Numbered from the stretch's first letter, positions 16,362-24,611 are shown. The stretch is DNA of 42,804 nt from Streptomyces sp. NRRL F-6676 (GCF_000725625.1 NZ_JOHS01000054.1:1-42804), one strand, 5' to 3'. The notes: generated from the letters alone by a model not told the origin. A program made the numbers and translations.

Positions 16362-17258
16362 GTGCTTCACCTTTTTGTGGGGGACGTCTTGGAACGACCC
16401 GAAGAAAGACCCGACGCGCCAAAAGCGCCTGATGAATCACTTGTTGCGCCAGTTGTTGCACCTCCTGTCGAACCTCCTGCCGAACCGCCTGTTGCACCTC
16501 CTGTTGAACCTCCCGCCGAACCCCCTGTCGCGTCCTCCGCGGAACCGTCCGCGCCGGTCCGGCGGCGGCGTGGTCCGCTGCTGGTCGCCGGGGCCGCCGT
16601 GCTCGGGCTGGTCGCCGGGGCCTGCGCCGGGTACCTGATCCAGGCCGACCGCGCGCCGACGAAGCTGCCCTCCCTCTCCCAGCCCGCCGTCAAGCAGGCC
16701 AAGGGCGAGCCGGAGCCGCTCTCCGCCGCGCGGGACGCCCGGCTGCGGACCGACGGCGATCTGCGCAAGCTGCTGCTGAAGAAGCCGGCCGGCGCCAAGG
16801 ACGCGGAGTGGCTCGCGGGAGCGGACGGCTGGCTGGACCAGGCCACGTACGCCGAGACCTACGAGAAGCCCGCCGGCGCCTTCAAGCAGGCGTCGGACGA
16901 GGAGTTCCGCCGGGCCGCCGTCGTCGGCTGGGAAACGGGCGGCGACAGCACCGTGGAGATCCGGCTGGTGCAGTACCGGCAGGAGGAGTCGCTGGCGGCC
17001 GAAGAGGACAATTCGAACAACCAGTACTGGGCCGACCGGCAGAGCGGCACCCGGAGTTGGGCGCTGCCCGGCACGCGGGACGGCCGTGCGTATGTGCACA
17101 GCCGGCCCGAGACGAAGGCCGGCTATCTGCCGCTGTACCACGCGGAGGCGTACGCCTGGCGTGGCGACGTCTGCCTGGAGATCTACGTCACCGGCGGCAA
17201 GCCGGTCACCAAGGCCACCGTCATGCGCCTGGCCGAACGTCAGCTGGAGCGCCTGTGA
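16362..17258 (+). CDS. Single-span envelope protein A with Pro/Glu/Val repeats (first of a coupled trio)
   Basis: A 298-aa protein if GTG 16362 is used; GTG 16377 is an alternative, and neither has a strong ribosome site. The cytoplasmic N-terminus carries EPPAEPP/APPVEPP repeats, encoded by roughly 12-bp DNA repeats (16432-16530). It is followed by RRRRGP and one transmembrane helix (LLVAGAAVLGLVAGACAGYLI). The external domain is about 200 aa with KPAGAKDAEWL, VEIRLVQYRQEE and a single Cys in RGDVCLEIYVTGG. I recognise no family. Its TGA overlaps the GTG of the next gene (17255-17258), so they are translationally coupled. Confidence 0.75.
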   Translation: MLHLFVGDVLERPEERPDAPKAPDESLVAPVVAPPVEPPAEPPVAPPVEPPAEPPVASSAEPSAPVRRRRGPLLVAGAAVLGLVAGACAGYLIQADRAPTKLPSLSQPAVKQAKGEPEPLSAARDARLRTDGDLRKLLLKKPAGAKDAEWLAGADGWLDQATYAETYEKPAGAFKQASDEEFRRAAVVGWETGGDSTVEIRLVQYRQEESLAAEEDNSNNQYWADRQSGTRSWALPGTRDGRAYVHSRPETKAGYLPLYHAEAYAWRGDVCLEIYVTGGKPVTKATVMRLAERQLERL

Positions 17259-18106
17259 GTCACGAAGAACCCACCCCGCCGGTCCCGGACACGGCTCCGG
17301 CCGCGGTCCCGGTACCGGAAGCGGTTCCGGTTCCGGTACCGGAGACGAGTCCGACCCCGGTCGCCCGCCCCGCCGGGCGTGCCCGGGTGCTGCGGATCGT
17401 CGGGGCCGCCGTGCTCGCGCTCGCCGTCGTCGGCGGGGTCGGGTACACCGCCGTCGCCGTCGACGGGGCCGACCGTGACGCGGGCGCCCCCGACTGGGAG
17501 TTCCCCGAGGGGAAGGGCGACGGCCACAAGGCGCCCGCCGCCTCCGGGCTCGCCGCACTGCTCGTGCCGTACGGCAGCGACAGCACCACCGGCTTCGGGC
17601 GCGGTCCCGACCTCGGCGAGTACGGCGCGGACGCCGAGCTCAGCGGGGCCCGGGCCACCGCCCTGCGCAAGGAGGTGCTGCGCGACCTGCCCCGCTCCCA
17701 GCGCAGGCAGCTGGAACGGCAGATCGACAAGCAGCACATCAAGGGCATGGCGATGCGCAGCTACCTCGACCGCACCTGGGACTCGGCCGCCACCGTGAGC
17801 ATCACGCTGGTCCGCATGGACCGCTCCTCCGTGCGGGCAGCGGCCGCCGGCCAGGACCAACTCTTCGACGCCCTGGGCGACGTCCTGCGCGCGGGGCCCA
17901 GGATCAAGGGGCACAAGGACGCGCGGTGCTACCGGCCGCCGAAGGACACCGGCGACGACCTGGACATGATGTACTGCTACGCCCCTCAGGGAGACGTCCT
18001 GGTCACGGCCACGGTGGACGGCGTGGCCCCGTTGAAGGCCGAGGGAGCCACACAGCTCCTCAAGGACCAGCTCGACCGCATCGCGGAGCCGGGGGAGGCG
18101 GTATGA
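17255..18106 (+). CDS. Single-span envelope protein B (second of the trio)
   Basis: A 283-aa protein starting at GTG 17255. The N-terminal 40 residues are Pro/Val/Glu-rich (VPVPEAVPVPVPETSPTPV), encoded by GGTTCCGGT-type repeats at about 17300-17345. Then comes RARVLR and one transmembrane helix (IVGAAVLALAVVGGVGYTAVAV). The external domain has a basic coiled-coil-like stretch (RSQRRQLERQIDKQHIKGMA) and two Cys residues (DARCYRPP and MMYCYAPQ) that could form a disulfide. Architecture matches the flanking genes although the sequences differ. Stop and start overlap on both sides. Confidence 0.78.
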   Translation: MSHEEPTPPVPDTAPAAVPVPEAVPVPVPETSPTPVARPAGRARVLRIVGAAVLALAVVGGVGYTAVAVDGADRDAGAPDWEFPEGKGDGHKAPAASGLAALLVPYGSDSTTGFGRGPDLGEYGADAELSGARATALRKEVLRDLPRSQRRQLERQIDKQHIKGMAMRSYLDRTWDSAATVSITLVRMDRSSVRAAAAGQDQLFDALGDVLRAGPRIKGHKDARCYRPPKDTGDDLDMMYCYAPQGDVLVTATVDGVAPLKAEGATQLLKDQLDRIAEPGEAV

Positions 18107-19065
18107 CCGACCAGCAGCAGGAGACACCGGTGGGGCAGGGGACGCCGGTGGGGCAGGAGACACCCGTCCCGGAGCAGGCCCCCCTCCAGGAGGCTCCCGC
18201 CCCGGAGCAGGCCCCCGTCCAGGAGACTCCCGTCCAGGAGGCCCCCGTCTCGGAGGCCCCCGTCCAGGAACAGCCCCCCATCCCCGCGGCCCCGCCCAAG
18301 AAGGAGCGCCGCGCGCTGTGGGCGGCCCTGCGCTGGACCGCCGCCGTCGCCGTGTTCGCGGCGGTCGGGGTGTCCACGGCGTACGGCATCACACGCGCCG
18401 ACCGCACGGACCTGCCCGGTCTCGCCACCGCCTCGGACGGCCGCTGGGACTACCCGGAGCTGACCCGGCCGCCGCTGCCCTCCGGCAGCCCCGGCCCCTT
18501 CGACGAGGGCAACAGGGCCGGCACGCACTACGCCGACCTGCGCGGCCTCGTCCTGCCCGCCCCGAAGGGCGCGACCGCCGACAAGGCGCTGCGCGGCACC
18601 GACGGCTGGCTGGCGACGAAGGACTTCCTGGCGGCGTACGCCGACAAGGACGACCGGGAGACCCTCGGCGGCCTGCTCGCCGACCGCGCGCTGCGGCACG
18701 TCGCCGCCCGGGGCTGGACCACGTCCGACGGCACGCACACCCGGATCTACCTGTTGCAGTTCAACACGGCGGCCGTCGCGGAAGACCTGTTCCTTGACGA
18801 GCTGTCGGGCGCCGTCAGCCCGCCGTACGCCCTGCGCGGGGCCGGGGATTCCGTCTTCGACGAGCACTGGCCCGACAAGGCCGTCATACGGGACGTGCAC
18901 CGCTCCACCTACGTCGAGGCCAAGCCGTACGGCGCCGAGCAGGTGCGGCAGGCGTACCTCTCCGCCGGGGACGTGGTCGCGCTGATCACGCAGTCCCGCG
19001 AGGGCAGCGCGAAGGCCGTCCCGTTCCAGCAGACGGTGGTGCTCCAGGGCCAGCTCCTGAGCTGA
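18103..19065 (+). CDS. Single-span envelope protein C with Glu/Ala/Pro/Val/Gln repeats (third of the trio)
   Basis: A 320-aa protein starting at ATG 18103, which overlaps the TGA of gene B. The cytoplasmic N-terminus (1-65) is a run of ETPVQEAPVSEAPVQ-type repeats, followed by KKERRALW and one transmembrane helix (AAVAVFAAVGVSTAYGI). The external domain of about 230 aa has GTDGWLATKDFLAAYADKDD, which resembles AGADGWLDQATYAETYEKP in protein A, so A and C are probably homologues. ARGWTTSDGTHTRIYLLQF likewise parallels VVGWETGGDSTVEIRLVQY in A. A strong hairpin terminator follows. Function unknown; an envelope complex is the simplest reading. Confidence 0.8.
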   Translation: MTDQQQETPVGQGTPVGQETPVPEQAPLQEAPAPEQAPVQETPVQEAPVSEAPVQEQPPIPAAPPKKERRALWAALRWTAAVAVFAAVGVSTAYGITRADRTDLPGLATASDGRWDYPELTRPPLPSGSPGPFDEGNRAGTHYADLRGLVLPAPKGATADKALRGTDGWLATKDFLAAYADKDDRETLGGLLADRALRHVAARGWTTSDGTHTRIYLLQFNTAAVAEDLFLDELSGAVSPPYALRGAGDSVFDEHWPDKAVIRDVHRSTYVEAKPYGAEQVRQAYLSAGDVVALITQSREGSAKAVPFQQTVVLQGQLLS

Positions 19066-19089
19066 CCGGCGGCCGAACGGCCCGGAGAG

Positions 19090-19130
19090 CAGGGCCGGAC
19101 CCCGGCCGCGTAAGCTGGGGTCCGGCCCTG
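19090..19130 (+). terminator. Hairpin terminator closing the three-gene envelope operon
   Basis: CAGGGCCGGACCCC (19090-19103) pairs perfectly with GGGGTCCGGCCCTG (19117-19130). A TAAGCT hexamer in the loop (19111-19116) could be the -10 of the next transcript, so the terminator and promoter overlap. Confidence 0.8.
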
Positions 19131-19152
19131 TGGGGCCACCGCCGTGTCCGTA

Positions 19153-19188
19153 CGTACCGCTCGTATCGCTCGTACCACTCGTACCGCT
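19153..19188. repeat. Four tandem 9-bp repeats in the leader of a small membrane-peptide gene
   Basis: Copies of CGTACCGCT, with one-base variants CGTATCGCT and CGTACCACT, start at 19153, 19162, 19171 and 19180 and end 5 nt before the GAGGAG ribosome site. Confidence 0.75.
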
Positions 19189-19205
19189 CGCCCGAGGAGC
19201 ACCCT

Positions 19206-19304
19206 GTGGAGATCTTCTTCGAAACCCTGCTGGTCCTGGTCTGCGTCGGCGTGCTCGCCTTCGCGTACCTGACCGTGAAGAAGCTGTACCAGGGCCAGCG
19301 CTGA
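19206..19304 (+). CDS. 32-aa single-span membrane peptide
   Basis: GTG 19206 has GAGGAG (19194-19199) 6 nt upstream. The 32-aa product is one transmembrane helix (TLLVLVCVGVLAFAYLTV) with an acidic N-terminus (EIFFE) and a basic tail (KKLYQGQR). The spacing to the next gene is 22 nt in the same direction, so they are probably co-transcribed. The strong ribosome site and good codon use make it a real small gene; function unknown. Confidence 0.7.
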   Translation: MEIFFETLLVLVCVGVLAFAYLTVKKLYQGQR

Positions 19305-19326
19305 CCGTCGTCCAGGAGCTCCGCTC

Positions 19327-19902
19327 ATGATCGAGATCCCGTCCGACCTCCACAAGAGCCTCGTCCCGCTCGTCTTCCTGCTCGGCGACTGGGCCGGCGC
19401 GGGCGTGCACGACTTCCCCGGCTCCGAGAAGTGCAACTTCGGCCAGGAGGTCTCCTTCAGCCACGACGGCCGGGACTTCCTGGAGTACCACTCGCGCAGC
19501 TGGGTGCTGGACGGCGAGGGCAACAAGGTCCGGCCGCTGGAGACCGAGTCCGGCTACTGGCGGATCGACGCCGACCGCAAGGTCGAGGTCACCATGGTCC
19601 GCGACGACGGTGTCGTCGAGGTCTGGTACGGCGAGCTGGCCGCCAAGAAGCCGCAGGTCGACCTGGCCACCGACGCCGTCGCCCGCACCGCCGCCTCCGG
19701 CCCGTACACCGGCGGCAAGCGGCTGTACGGGTACGTCAACAGCGACCTGATGTGGGTCGGCGAGAAGCAGACGCCCGACGTCGAGCTGCGCCCCTACATG
19801 TCGGCCCACCTGAAGAAGGTCGTCACCCCGGAGGACGTCGAGCGCTGGGCCAAGGCCCTGCCCGAGGACATGCCGGACGACGGGATCGCGTTCTTCAAGT
19901 GA
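19327..19902 (+). CDS. Nitrobindin-like heme-binding beta-barrel protein (THAP4/DUF1794 family)
   Basis: A 191-aa protein of the FABP-like nitrobindin family: GDWAGAG (20-26) matches the family GxWxGxG motif, and His161 in PYMSAHLKKV is positioned as the proximal heme ligand. Family members bind ferric heme and react with NO or peroxynitrite. It lies directly upstream of nur. The ATG 19327 start has CCAGGAG about 9-15 nt upstream. Confidence 0.88.
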   Translation: MIEIPSDLHKSLVPLVFLLGDWAGAGVHDFPGSEKCNFGQEVSFSHDGRDFLEYHSRSWVLDGEGNKVRPLETESGYWRIDADRKVEVTMVRDDGVVEVWYGELAAKKPQVDLATDAVARTAASGPYTGGKRLYGYVNSDLMWVGEKQTPDVELRPYMSAHLKKVVTPEDVERWAKALPEDMPDDGIAFFK

Positions 19903-19992
19903 CGGCCCCGGCGCCGCCGGAATCCGCCGTCGGAACAGCCCTCTGTCCACAGGCCCCCGTGGGTGTCCGCGCGGGGTCCTAGACTGGTCCCC

Positions 19993-20481
19993 GTGGTAGC
20001 CACCGACTGGAAAACCGATCTGCGGCAGCGCGGTTACCGGCTGACGCCGCAGCGGCAGCTCGTGCTCGAAGCGGTCGACACCCTGGAGCACGCGACTCCC
20101 GACGACATCCTGGCCGAGGTGCGCAGAACCGCCTCCGGGGTGAACATCTCCACGGTCTACCGGACCCTGGAGCTGCTGGAGGAGCTGGAGCTCGTCTCGC
20201 ACGCGCACCTCGGGCACGGGGCGCCGACCTACCACCTCGCCGACCGCCATCACCATCTGCACCTGGTGTGCCGGGACTGCACCAACGTCATCGAGGCCGA
20301 TGTGGGGGTGGCCGCCGAGTTCACCGCCAAGCTGCGTGCCGAGTTCGGGTTCGACACCGACATGAAGCACTTCGCGATCTTCGGCCGCTGCGAGGCGTGC
20401 ACGCGCCGGGCCCAGGGCGGGGCATCGGAAAGCCGGGGCGGGGCCCCGGGGCACCGGGGCGGGACGGCGGGGGAGAAATAA
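19993..20481 (+). CDS. nur: Nur, nickel-responsive Fur-family repressor
   Basis: A 162-aa regulator whose first 136 residues carry every metal ligand I recall for S. coelicolor Nur: His33, His86, His88 and His90 (M-site), and His70, His72 and His126 (nickel site). It also has the CxxC pairs C93/C96 and C133/C136. The winged-helix region includes RLTPQRQLVLEAV and NISTVYRTLELL. Nur represses nickel uptake and sodF when nickel is plentiful. GTG 19993 is leaderless, with TAGACT at 19980-19985 and a 7-nt gap. The C-terminal 25 residues are Gly/Ser-rich and look disordered. Confidence 0.93.
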   Translation: MVATDWKTDLRQRGYRLTPQRQLVLEAVDTLEHATPDDILAEVRRTASGVNISTVYRTLELLEELELVSHAHLGHGAPTYHLADRHHHLHLVCRDCTNVIEADVGVAAEFTAKLRAEFGFDTDMKHFAIFGRCEACTRRAQGGASESRGGAPGHRGGTAGEK

Positions 20482-20515
20482 ACGGGGCGGTCATCCGGTC
20501 GTAGGCTGTATGACC

Positions 20516-21481
20516 ATGAAGAGCCCTCTGCTGTCCCTGCCCGGCGCCGTCCCCGCCGAGGGCGTGGACGAAGGCGTCGCCGCCCACTACGGCGACCTGT
20601 TCCGCGAGCAGCGCGCACTCGCCGACGGCGCCGGATTCGTCGACCTCTCCCACCGCGGCGTCGTCACGGTCACCGGTGCGGACCGGCTGAGCTGGCTGCA
20701 TCTGCTGCTCACCCAGCACGTCAGCGACCTCCCCGCGCACGAGGCCACCGAGGCGCTCATCCTCTCCCCGCACGGCCATATCGAACACGCGCTCTACCTG
20801 GTCGACGACGGCGAGACCACCTGGGCGCACATCGAACCCGGCACCCAGGAGGCGCTGCTCGCCTACCTGGAATCGATGAAGTTCTTCTACCGGGTCGAGG
20901 TCGCCGACCGCACCGCGGACTACGCCGTCGTCCACCAGCCCGCCGGTTCCATCGCCGAGGTGCCGGACGGCGTCGTCGTCCGCGAGACGCCGTACGGCCG
21001 CGAGCTGTTCCTGCCCCGGGGCGACCTGGAGGCGTACGCCGCCGGGCACGGGCCCGCGGCCGGGCTGCTGGCGTACGAGGCGCTGCGCGTGGAGCACCAC
21101 CGCCCGCGCCTCGGCTTCGAGACCGACCACCGCACCATCCCGCACGAGCTGGGCTGGATCGCCACCGCCGTCCACTTGCAGAAGGGCTGCTACCGGGGCC
21201 AGGAGACGGTCGCCCGGGTGCACAACCTGGGCAAGCCGCCGCGCCGGCTGGTCTTCCTGCACCTCGACGGCAGCGAGGTGCACCTGCCGCCGCACGGCAC
21301 GGAGCTGCGGCTGGCGTCGGAGGGCGCCGACGGCCGCAAGATCGGCTTCGTCACCACGTCCGTACGCCACCACGAGCTGGGCCCGGTCGCGCTCGCCCTG
21401 GTCAAGCGGAACGTCCCCGTCGACGCCCCGCTGCTCGCCGACACGACGGCGGCGGCCCAGGAGACCGTCGTCGAGCCCTGA
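20516..21481 (+). CDS. ygfZ: YgfZ/GcvT-domain tetrahydrofolate-binding protein
   Basis: A 321-aa protein with the YgfZ signature KGCYRGQE (223-230, Cys226), which distinguishes it from glycine-cleavage T proteins. YgfZ uses folate to help maintain or repair Fe-S clusters. Two ATGs are in frame. ATG 20510 lies only 2 nt after the TAGGCT hexamer (20502-20507), while ATG 20516 is 8 nt away and fits a leaderless start, so I chose 20516. The gene lies 34 nt after nur. Confidence 0.9.
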   Translation: MKSPLLSLPGAVPAEGVDEGVAAHYGDLFREQRALADGAGFVDLSHRGVVTVTGADRLSWLHLLLTQHVSDLPAHEATEALILSPHGHIEHALYLVDDGETTWAHIEPGTQEALLAYLESMKFFYRVEVADRTADYAVVHQPAGSIAEVPDGVVVRETPYGRELFLPRGDLEAYAAGHGPAAGLLAYEALRVEHHRPRLGFETDHRTIPHELGWIATAVHLQKGCYRGQETVARVHNLGKPPRRLVFLHLDGSEVHLPPHGTELRLASEGADGRKIGFVTTSVRHHELGPVALALVKRNVPVDAPLLADTTAAAQETVVEP

Positions 21482-21499
21482 GTTCCCCGCCGGGCGCTC

Positions 21500-21925
21500 T
21501 CACATCTCCAGCAGGACGGTGAACGGGCCGTCGTTCGTCAGCGACACCCGCATACGGGCCCCGAACCGGCCCGTCGCCACCGTCGCCCCCAACGCGCGCA
21601 GTTGGGCGACGACTTCGTCGACCAGCGGCTCGGCGACGGGTCCGGGCGCCGCCGCGTTCCACGTCGGGCGGCGCCCCTTGCGGGCGTCCCCGTAGAGGGT
21701 GAACTGGCTGACGACCAGCAGCGGCGCGTCGATGTCGCTGCACGACTTCTCGTCCCCCAGCATCCGCAGCGTCCACAGCTTGCGGGCCAGTTGCGCCGCC
21801 TTCTCCTTGGTGTCCTCGTGGGTGACGCCCACCAGGACGCACAGCCCCTCGCCCTCGATCGCGCCGACCGTCTCGCCGTCGACGACGACCTCGGCGCCGT
21901 CCACCCTCTGCACCACCGCTCGCAT
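21500..21925 (-). CDS. dtd: D-aminoacyl-tRNA deacylase
   Basis: A 141-aa DTD-family enzyme that removes D-amino acids (and Gly from tRNA-Ala) from mischarged tRNA. Diagnostic motifs are MRAVVQRV at the start, [15 protein letters not shown] (73-87) and the Gly-cisPro-type motif [10 protein letters not shown] near the C-terminus, where many homologues have GPVT. Length is normal. It is convergent with ygfZ, with 18 nt between stop codons. Confidence 0.93.
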   Translation of the reverse strand: MRAVVQRVDGAEVVVDGETVGAIEGEGLCVLVGVTHEDTKEKAAQLARKLWTLRMLGDEKSCSDIDAPLLVVSQFTLYGDARKGRRPTWNAAAPGPVAEPLVDEVVAQLRALGATVATGRFGARMRVSLTNDGPFTVLLEM

Positions 21926-22071
21926 GGGCACCATGATGCCGTGCGCACGGTGTACGACCTCGGGGGGTACCCGAAGGGGATTCCTCTCGCTCCTTAACCG
22001 TCCATCCGGGGCTGTTCGGGGGCACTCGGTCATAAAGCGGCCATCGGGGATGGCACGATGCGTGGTGCGGT

Positions 22072-22088
22072 CGCACCCGTCGGGTGCG
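22072..22088. promoter_or_regulatory. Palindrome upstream of rsiG
   Basis: CGCACCC-GTC-GGGTGCG (7-bp arms) lies about 35 nt before the rsiG start, in the divergent gap between dtd and rsiG. It could be an operator or an mRNA hairpin. Confidence 0.4.
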
Positions 22089-22121
22089 CCGCGCCGGTCG
22101 AGGGGACGGTGGAGCAGCAGC

Positions 22122-22727
22122 ATGACCACACCGAGCATCGGGCAGCAGCCCGACATGGCGTCGTTGGCCCGTACGGTGCGGGCGGGGGAGCACCGGCCGC
22201 CGGTGCAGCGCACGGACAGCCCGCTGCCCGCGGAGCCGCCGGAGCCGGACCTCCGTGCCCTGAGCCTGCCCGAGCTGCGCACCCTGCGCCGGGATGCCCA
22301 GCAGGACGAGGCGGACCTGAGTTACGTACGACGGCTGCTGCAAGGGCGCATCGACATCCTGCGCGCGGAACTCGCCCGGCGCGGGGGGACGGCCGCGCCG
22401 GAGGACGGCTTCGTCAAGCGGCTGACGGCGATCCTGACGGACGCGCCGGCCGCGCAGCGCTCGTCGGCGCGGCATGTGACGGTGGGGACGCCGCAGAGCG
22501 AGGAGTACCGGCGGCTGGCGGCGGAGATGCTCGGCGAGGTCGAACTCTCCGACCCCCGGGCCCGCACGGACGAGGAACTCACCACGGTCCTCACCCGCCT
22601 CGCCCGCTACGAGGGCCACATCTCCCACCGCCGCCGCACCCTCCAACGCACGACCGACCACTGCACCAAGGAAATCGCCCGCCGCTACAGAGAGGGCGAG
22701 GCGCAGGTGGAGGACTTGCTGGGGTAA
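22122..22727 (+). CDS. rsiG: RsiG, c-di-GMP-dependent anti-sigma factor for WhiG
   Basis: A 201-aa protein predicted to be mostly helical. It carries the RsiG signature E-x3-S-x2-R-x3-Q-x3-D twice: E63/S67/R70/Q74/D78 and E164/S168/R171/Q175/D179. In published S. venezuelae work these two helices form the coiled coil that binds a c-di-GMP dimer and sequesters sigma WhiG, blocking sporulation while c-di-GMP is high. ATG 22122 has GGAG 8 nt upstream. Residues 1-45 are Pro-rich and look disordered. No whiG gene is in the window, as expected for an unlinked partner. Confidence 0.9.
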   Translation: MTTPSIGQQPDMASLARTVRAGEHRPPVQRTDSPLPAEPPEPDLRALSLPELRTLRRDAQQDEADLSYVRRLLQGRIDILRAELARRGGTAAPEDGFVKRLTAILTDAPAAQRSSARHVTVGTPQSEEYRRLAAEMLGEVELSDPRARTDEELTTVLTRLARYEGHISHRRRTLQRTTDHCTKEIARRYREGEAQVEDLLG

Positions 22728-22985
22728 AGGGGCGCGGGGTTGTGTTGTCCGCGCGGCTCCGCCACGGGGGCGCGACCACCACCGCGCCCCAAAGGGGCGC
22801 GGGGCTGTGTCGATTTGCGGCTACCGCCGCGCGGCCGCGAGCTGCCACCGCGCCCCGACAGGGGCGCGGGGAACTGCGCGACCAGCCCCCACCCACCCAC
22901 ACCCGACAACGCACCCCCGGGGTCCAAGGGGCAGAGCCCCTTGAAGGGACGGGAAGGGTAGGGGCGGCGGGGGCGAGAAAAACCC
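22728..22985. repeat. Dispersed intergenic repeat, longest copy C (inverted)
   Basis: This fills the gap between rsiG and the Eis-type gene (22728-23023). Read on the minus strand it contains all modules of copy A: the TCGCCCCCGCCGCCCCTACC block, CCCTTCAAGGGGCTCTGCCC, and GTCGCGCAGTTCCCCGCGCC. It then has two further GGGGCGCGG-bounded modules (about 22785-22865 and 22728-22785). Each module boundary can fold as a CCGCGCCCC/GGGGCGCGG hairpin. No gene is supported here. Confidence 0.8.
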
Positions 22986-23023
22986 ATGCGACACCCACAC
23001 CCACCTCCTCCTAGCGTGACCGC

Positions 23024-23070
23024 ATGACCACACCCACACCCACACCCACACCCACGGCCACACCCACATC
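23024..23070. repeat. ACACCC hexanucleotide repeat at the start of the Eis-type gene
   Basis: Near-perfect CACACC/ACACCC copies begin upstream of the promoter (22989-23006) and continue through codons 2-16. Whole-unit slippage changes the Thr-Pro tail without a frameshift. Confidence 0.65.
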
Positions 23071-24349
23071 CCCCTCCGACACCCACCCCCTGGACATCCG
23101 CCCCCTCACCACCCCCGAGATCCCCACCTGGCTCCACACCCAGAACAACGTCTTCCTCCGCGCCACGGACCCCACCTCCCCCGAGGCCAACCCCCCGGCC
23201 CTGGCCGACCGCGCCACCCACATAGACCCCACCCGCACCCTCGCCGCCTTCGACCCCACCGCCCCCCACCCCTGCGTCGCCACCTTCCGCTCCTTCCCCC
23301 AGCAGCTCACGGCCGTCGGCGGCACCTCCGTCCCCGCCGACGCCATCACCAACGTCGGCGTCAGCCCCACCCACCGCCGCCGCGGCATCCTGAGCCGCAT
23401 GATGTCCCGCGACCTCACCGCCGCGAAGGACCGCGGCGACGTCGTCGCCACGCTCATCGCCACCGAGTACCCGATCTACGGCCGCTTCGGCTTCGGCCCC
23501 GCCGCCCACACCGCCGAGTGGACCGTCGACGTCCCCCGCTCCGGCCTCGACCCCCGCCGCCCCGTCCCCGACGACGGCGGCCGGATCGACCTCGTCCGCG
23601 GCGCGGACGTCCGCACGCTCGGCCCCGCCCTGCACGACCGCCTCCGCGCCGCCCAGCCCGGCGCCGTCGACCGCTCCGACCTCTGGTGGCGCCTGGCCAC
23701 CGGCGCCGAACGGTTCGGCCGGTCCTGGACGGAGCCGTTCCACGCCGTCTACCGCTCGGCCTCCGGCGAACTGGAGGGCCTGGTGACGTACACCTGCGAC
23801 GACGACTGGGGCGGCGGCCGGCAGCCGCAGGTCACCGCACAGGTCAGGAGCCTGATCGCGACCACCCCGGCCGCCGAGCGGGCCCTGTGGCACCACCTCT
23901 GCGCGATCGACTGGGTGACCCGCGTCAGGAGCGGCCACCGCGCCCCCGACGACCTGCTGCCGCACCTCCTCCCCGACCCGCGCGCCGCCCGCCTCACCAC
24001 CCTCGCCGACTGGCTGTGGGTACGGATCCTGGACGTCGTACGGGCCCTGGAGGCACGCACGTACGAAGGGGAGGGGACGCTCGTCCTGGAGGTGCTCGAC
24101 CCGGCCGGACTCGCCGGCGGCCGCTACCGGCTGGAGGCGGCCGCGGACGGCGCCCACTGCGCGCCGACGACCGAGGACCCCGATCTCACCCTCGCCGTCG
24201 GCGACCTCGCGCCGCTGTGGCTCGGCGACGACACCGCCGCCCGGCTCGCCGCCCTCGGCAGGGTCCGGGAACAGCGAGAGGGCGCCGTCCGACTGGCCGA
24301 CGCCCTGCTGCGCACGTCCCGGCGACCCTGGTGCCCGGACGTCTTCTGA
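23024..24349 (+). CDS. Eis-type GNAT N-acetyltransferase
   Basis: A 441-aa protein with the Eis layout: an N-terminal GNAT domain ([17 protein letters not shown] is the acetyl-CoA loop; [13 protein letters not shown] carries the catalytic Tyr), a second GNAT-like domain and a C-terminal SCP2-like domain. It ends in Phe441, whose terminal carboxylate is part of the Eis active site. Family members acetylate aminoglycosides, peptides or polyamines. ATG 23024 is leaderless (TAGCGT at 23012-23017, 6 nt away). The first 16 residues are a Thr-Pro run ([14 protein letters not shown]), encoded by an ACACCC repeat. Confidence 0.88.
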   Translation: MTTPTPTPTPTATPTSPSDTHPLDIRPLTTPEIPTWLHTQNNVFLRATDPTSPEANPPALADRATHIDPTRTLAAFDPTAPHPCVATFRSFPQQLTAVGGTSVPADAITNVGVSPTHRRRGILSRMMSRDLTAAKDRGDVVATLIATEYPIYGRFGFGPAAHTAEWTVDVPRSGLDPRRPVPDDGGRIDLVRGADVRTLGPALHDRLRAAQPGAVDRSDLWWRLATGAERFGRSWTEPFHAVYRSASGELEGLVTYTCDDDWGGGRQPQVTAQVRSLIATTPAAERALWHHLCAIDWVTRVRSGHRAPDDLLPHLLPDPRAARLTTLADWLWVRILDVVRALEARTYEGEGTLVLEVLDPAGLAGGRYRLEAAADGAHCAPTTEDPDLTLAVGDLAPLWLGDDTAARLAALGRVREQREGAVRLADALLRTSRRPWCPDVF

Positions 24350-24390
24350 CGCCTCGTGTCCCGCGCCTCGCGACGGTGACGGCGTCTGTT

Positions 24391-24466
24391 CGGTTGTGGC
24401 TGTGCGTGGTGTGCCGTATGCGGTTGTGGCTGTGCGGTGGTGACGTTGTTCGGTTGTGGCTGTGCG
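24391..24466. repeat. Three 30-bp tandem repeats
   Basis: The 16-nt core CGGTTGTGGCTGTGCG is identical in all three copies (24391-24406, 24421-24436, 24451-24466). The 14-nt remainders vary but keep TGGTG or GGTG elements. Confidence 0.8.
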
Positions 24467-24596
24467 GGTGGTGCGGACGGGCCGAGCTCCCGGCTCCCCT
24501 CCGGAAGGGAGTGCGACCGGCCGGACCGGGTGAGCCGGGGCCGGCGGTCCCGTCGTCCAGGACCGCCACTGCCGTGCCAAGTCGGCCGAACGACCA

Positions 24597-24611
24597 AGTT
24601 GGCGACCAACT
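24597..24611. promoter_or_regulatory. Palindromic candidate operator of devE
   Basis: AGTTGG-CGA-CCAACT, with extra half-sites at 24576-24581 and 24629-24635. The same half-site forms a larger palindrome before devA (25892-25912), which points to a shared DevA/DevE-type operator. Confidence 0.55.

Noticed and set aside
24391..24466. CRISPR-like array (three units of 30 bp)
   Set aside because: Only a 16-nt core is conserved, the spacers are 14 nt and similar to one another, and there are no cas genes.
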